Source: Ascaris suum (Eukaryota; Nematoda; Chromadorea; Rhabditida; Ascarididae). From it: a stretch of 64,000 bases of DNA. The notes under the pieces are model-generated. The model did not search any database. It was not told the origin of the DNA and worked only from the letters and a program-made list of their open reading frames with translations. The stretch is from assembly GCA_013433145.1 (NCBI GenBank), contig CM024182.1:7207474-7271473 (forward strand), in the 5' to 3' direction. Position 1 is the first letter of the stretch, and every line of letters begins with the position of its first letter. The translations under genes were made by a program, and so were the position numbers. Below, one piece after another: positions 60,701-64,000 of this stretch.

Positions 60701-63700
60701 TTACAACTAAAACTATAAAATAATATAAAAAGAAATAATATTTTATATTATGACAAAATTACAAAAAGATAAAAAAATAAAAAAAAATATTGAATAAATA
60801 TTATACGTAATGAAATTTGGCACATATACCTTAATTTCAATTCGATTCGCTAAAACAGTACTATGAATTGAATCACCAAAAATATTGATATTAGCGGCTG
60901 GATCACGAAGTATATGAGGTTTTAGCACATAACCACAAAGTCCATTCTCTTCGAACATTGTTGTATTGATTTGCATTTCAATACCGTTTGTTTGAAAATT
61001 AAGCGCCATCATTTGAATTCCAACCATCCATCCGAACTGAAATACTCAATTTTTGAATCGGAAATTGAATAATGATATCGTGCAAAGAATCGGAAACTTT
61101 GTAATCGTACTTGACAATTAAGTACGCATCCAGTGATAACTGATCAACTTCATTCATAGCAGTGACCTAGCGATCATCAATTAGCGTTCATTACTTATCA
61201 CATGATAGTTGAATAAAACACTCTCTATTAACTAATGAAAAACGATGTAATTAGTTGATAACACTCGATCGGTTGAATGTTATTATTTATTATGTTTTTT
61301 AAAGTTTCCATAGAGCCAACTACTCGAAAATATTTTACTTTCTATAAAATTAAAAAAAAAGCAGAATAAAAAATATTCGCCGTCTTTGAAAACAAAACCG
61401 ACTAATGAATCCTAGAAAAATCCAGAAATCCTAGGCCTATTATTCTAGCAGATAGAGTACAATTACTGCACTAATGAAACTTCATATCGTGCTTCTAACA
61501 TTCAGCCATCAACGAATTTATATTCACATTATTATTTACAGTAAACGAATCACAAAAGAGGTATATACCTCATAGTAAAGAGATAAAAATATCACATAAT
61601 TTACCTCATAGTAAAGAGATAATATAATTTATATACCTCATAGTAAAGAGATAAAGAGATAAAATCACAAAAGAGGTATATACCTCGTAGTATTAATAAT
61701 CATGGAAATTAAAAAAATGAAAATTGAAAAATTCATACGTATGAAAATTAGAAACGAAAATTGAAATATAATAAGTGATAGACTATGAAACAAAAGAAGA
61801 AATCCATAAAGAACTAATATTTCTCATCATTAAATAATGTGCATAGAATGATGAAGGAAAAAAAAATAGTGCTCTATAAAATATAAGCGAAAGAATAAAT
61901 AAAATCTTACCATTGGCATATAGTTAGTGGAATTGAAACGATTTCCATCCGGATAGACACGTATTAATTGTTTTACGCAATGCTTAGCTAGAAGACTTGA
62001 GAAATTAAAGACTGTTTCAATGGCTTTATTTTCGGCTAACGAATGCATACGATAATAGCATTTATCACCTGAAATACCTGTTCACGTTTATTACCTCAAA
62101 CATCTTATTTGCATTTATCAGCGAAGATTTTTTCGAAAGAGAACGCTTGTTGTATAAGAACGATTCTATATGCATTCGATGCATTAAATATAATTATTCA
62201 ACTGTAATTGTTGAATTATTTATATGTTTAAATTTACGACAAAGATTATGACTAATATATTTTATTATTTAATGCAAACTATTGAAAACGATAAATAAAA
62301 CTACAAGTAACAATAGTTATTGTTGAGTTATTTTTAGAACAGTAAGACTAATAAGACTAAAAAATAGTAGCAAAACGGTTTAGAGAAATCGATATTTTTT
62401 CAAAAAAAACCATGTATTTTCTAGGTAATTTGTTAGGTAATTGTTAGGTAATTTGCTCGTTACTTAAAAAAAAATCAAAACTATTTGATTTAAGAATTTT
62501 AAACTTAGTGAGTGAGTTTAATGATTAGATAAGAACATTCTCATATTTGCAGCACTAAATAATTAAATAATTTTGCATATTTTTTGACGGCGAAATATTA
62601 TGTAAAAAAAACAATTGTAATAACCTTTTTCTTTAAGTTTAAGATCGGATGACGGTCGTGCTTCCAAATAATTCACCAAATTCGATAATTCACTACCATA
62701 TTTTTCAAATTCATTTATTGTAAGGCACTGAAAGAAAAACTTCTATTCACGTTTGATTAATCCCTATAAAGCTTTTGTCATTTCATCAAACAAGATGAAA
62801 AAAATAGCGAAAGATTTGTTAGGTTTCATAGCGAAGCAATCCTGACTTGATCATTTTGATAATATAAGCTCATTTTTCAACATATCGTTATTGCGAAAAA
62901 AAAAGCGAAAATGAGCGAAAATTTAGCTCAGATGTCATATCCAAAACAGACTAGAGTAGATCAGTTGAAAAACTCAGGAGAGATATTTAAATCAAAATCG
63001 CCAATCAATTAAAATTTAAATTATTCGTTATTTGCGCGATAAACGCGCCATTATTATGCAAATATAATCCGCTCAAATCGATATGATCACTATTTTGATT
63101 TTTCGTACGGTCTTAACAATGAAGTCACTAATCAATGATTCATGCACCTAGCTGCTGGATGTTCCAATTGCTTTTTTTTGCTCGTTTCACAGGTGTGCTC
63201 ATTTCAGCAGGTAAAATTTCGAGGAGGATTTGTTGAGTTAGTAACGAACTCGTCTAGAAATCTCTCGACTTCGACATTCATCAGAAATTACCTCATTCGG
63301 CGGTCAATCTGTCGCTGGATTTCCTCATTTTGCAATATAAATTAATGACATTATTTATCATTTCCACTAAAATTTCAAAAATTGCGATAAACATTGCTAT
63401 GATAGAGGTTCCAATTTTTTGGAAATTATGAGATTCTACATTAGTATTTTGGTATTGTTTTATCGAGTAATGTCACATTCAGTACACGAAAATAACGTAG
63501 AATTGTGCACTAATTTTTTAAAAATTAAAAAAAAAATATCATCAAAAGATAAGGAAGTTATGGTGACTAGAGGTGAGTTTATAATCGTTATCAAAAGATA
63601 TTAGGAGGGAACCTTTTTGATCTTCAACAAGAAACGAAAGATGAGCAATCTTCTATTTTTATTCACGAGAAGGGGTGGGAAAAGGAGGGGGGGGGGGGGA

Positions 63701-63918
63701 GATCTTCCATCCTCAGCCACAAAAAGAGACTCTTCAAAGACAAAGGGAGAGCGGAGAGGAGAGGTTACTTGATGAGTACCACTTTCGCAAACAATGTAAA
63801 CCATTGATTCACATCTGACTTAAATGTCAACTGTCGTAGAAGTATTTGCATCTATCAAAAATACCCTCTTTTGATCATCATTGAAAGAAATTGCCGGATC
63901 GTTCGGCGTACTTTCGTC
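54707..63918 (-). CDS. Phospholipase C-beta-like enzyme, C-terminal half (Y and C2 domains)
   Basis: Ten exons join in frame to 382 residues and a stop; the N-terminal PH, EF and X regions lie past the right edge. Exons: 63918-63865, 62727-62625, 62068-61911, 61036-60830, 59998-59810, 58425-58326, 57183-57079, 56789-56739, 55687-55531, 54731-54707. The first exon shown is an acidic X-Y linker and less certain. Then come L-S-N-L-V-N-Y-L opening the Y domain, R-V-Y-P-D-G-N-R with S-T-N-Y-M-P, A-L-N-F-Q-T and C-G-Y-V-L-K-P. The C2 domain follows, with S-G-Q, Y-V-Q-V-D-F-Y-G-L-P, N-N-G-I-N-P-V-Y, E-P-F-V-I-E-K and G-Y-R-H-I. The enzyme should cleave PIP2 to IP3 and diacylglycerol at the plasma membrane. 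Closest are PLC-beta proteins, in nematodes egl-8 or plc-2. After C2 there are only about 80 residues, acidic, with no long coiled coil; the last exon was chosen by phase and a nearby AATAAA and is the weakest part. Confidence 0.9.
55264..55370. repeat. Tandem repeat, AAGTTAAGTCTATATAAGCACC unit
   Basis: Four partial copies of AGTTAAGTCTATATA and three of ACCAAAGTTA are interleaved, in the last intron of the PLC gene. Confidence 0.75.
59739..59789. repeat. (AATTG)n / (AATTA)n pentamer repeat
   Basis: About ten AATTG or AATTA units next to the 5' splice site of the C2 exon that ends at 59810. Confidence 0.85.
61547..61690. repeat. Tandem repeat, TACCTCATAGTAAAGAGATA unit
   Basis: Three copies of the unit, bracketed by two copies of AATCACAAAAGAGGTATATA (near 61548 and 61663), in the PLC intron between 61036 and 61911. 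Confidence 0.8.
63687..63699. repeat. Poly-G tract (13 G)
   Basis: In the PLC intron between 62727 and 63865; C in the sense RNA. Confidence 0.9.
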
Positions 63919-64000
63919 CTGAAAATAAATGCATCACAACGAAGAAAACAACCAATTCTAGATTGCTAATATTTTTCGCTTTTATTACTGCGCTCTTCAG

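Overview
The window is eukaryotic and most likely nematode. It is AT-rich and carries six spliced protein genes. Their introns mostly begin GT and end in a nematode-like TTTTCAG or TTTTTAG. The best protein matches, recognised by eye, are to animal families: a nematode-type tau-tubulin kinase, WDR20, SLU7, a PLPP6/7-like phosphatase, a CYP4-type P450 and a phospholipase C-beta. Several start codons have an acceptor-like AG 12-35 bases upstream and no visible donor, which would fit spliced-leader trans-splicing (inference). The species cannot be told from the sequence alone.

Layout: a TTBK-like kinase (minus, 869-8491); about 5 kb without a recognised gene; a 13-exon WDR20/DMWD orthologue (minus, 13484-21161, 654 aa); a 4.4 kb divergent intergenic region; SLU7 (plus, 14 exons, 25560-35274, 650 aa); a tRNA-Gly(CCC) gene (minus, 37029-37099); a PAP2-family phosphatase (plus, 37902-40497, first exon uncertain); a 12-exon cytochrome P450 (minus, 42580-51296, 518 aa); and the 3' half of a PLC-beta-like gene (minus, 54707-63918), whose start lies past the right edge. 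Exon joins were chosen by eye so that phases agree; the WDR20, SLU7 and P450 models stay in frame from start to stop.

The genes do not form one pathway. SLU7 is a splicing factor, WDR20 an activator of USP12/USP46 deubiquitinases, the kinase and PLC signalling enzymes, and the phosphatase and P450 probably lipid enzymes.

Between and inside the genes are low-complexity tracts: eleven poly-G/poly-C runs of 9-18 bases, an (AT)n block, several short tandem arrays and a hairpin with arms of about 43 bases. I found no transposase, CRISPR array, virus or clearly new system. The observations most worth checking are a GC-AG intron in WDR20, its likely PDZ-type C-terminus, the S-R-D catalytic loop of the kinase, a P450 without the CYP4 I-helix glutamate, a PLC-beta that seems to lack its long C-terminal domain, and the number of G/C tracts.
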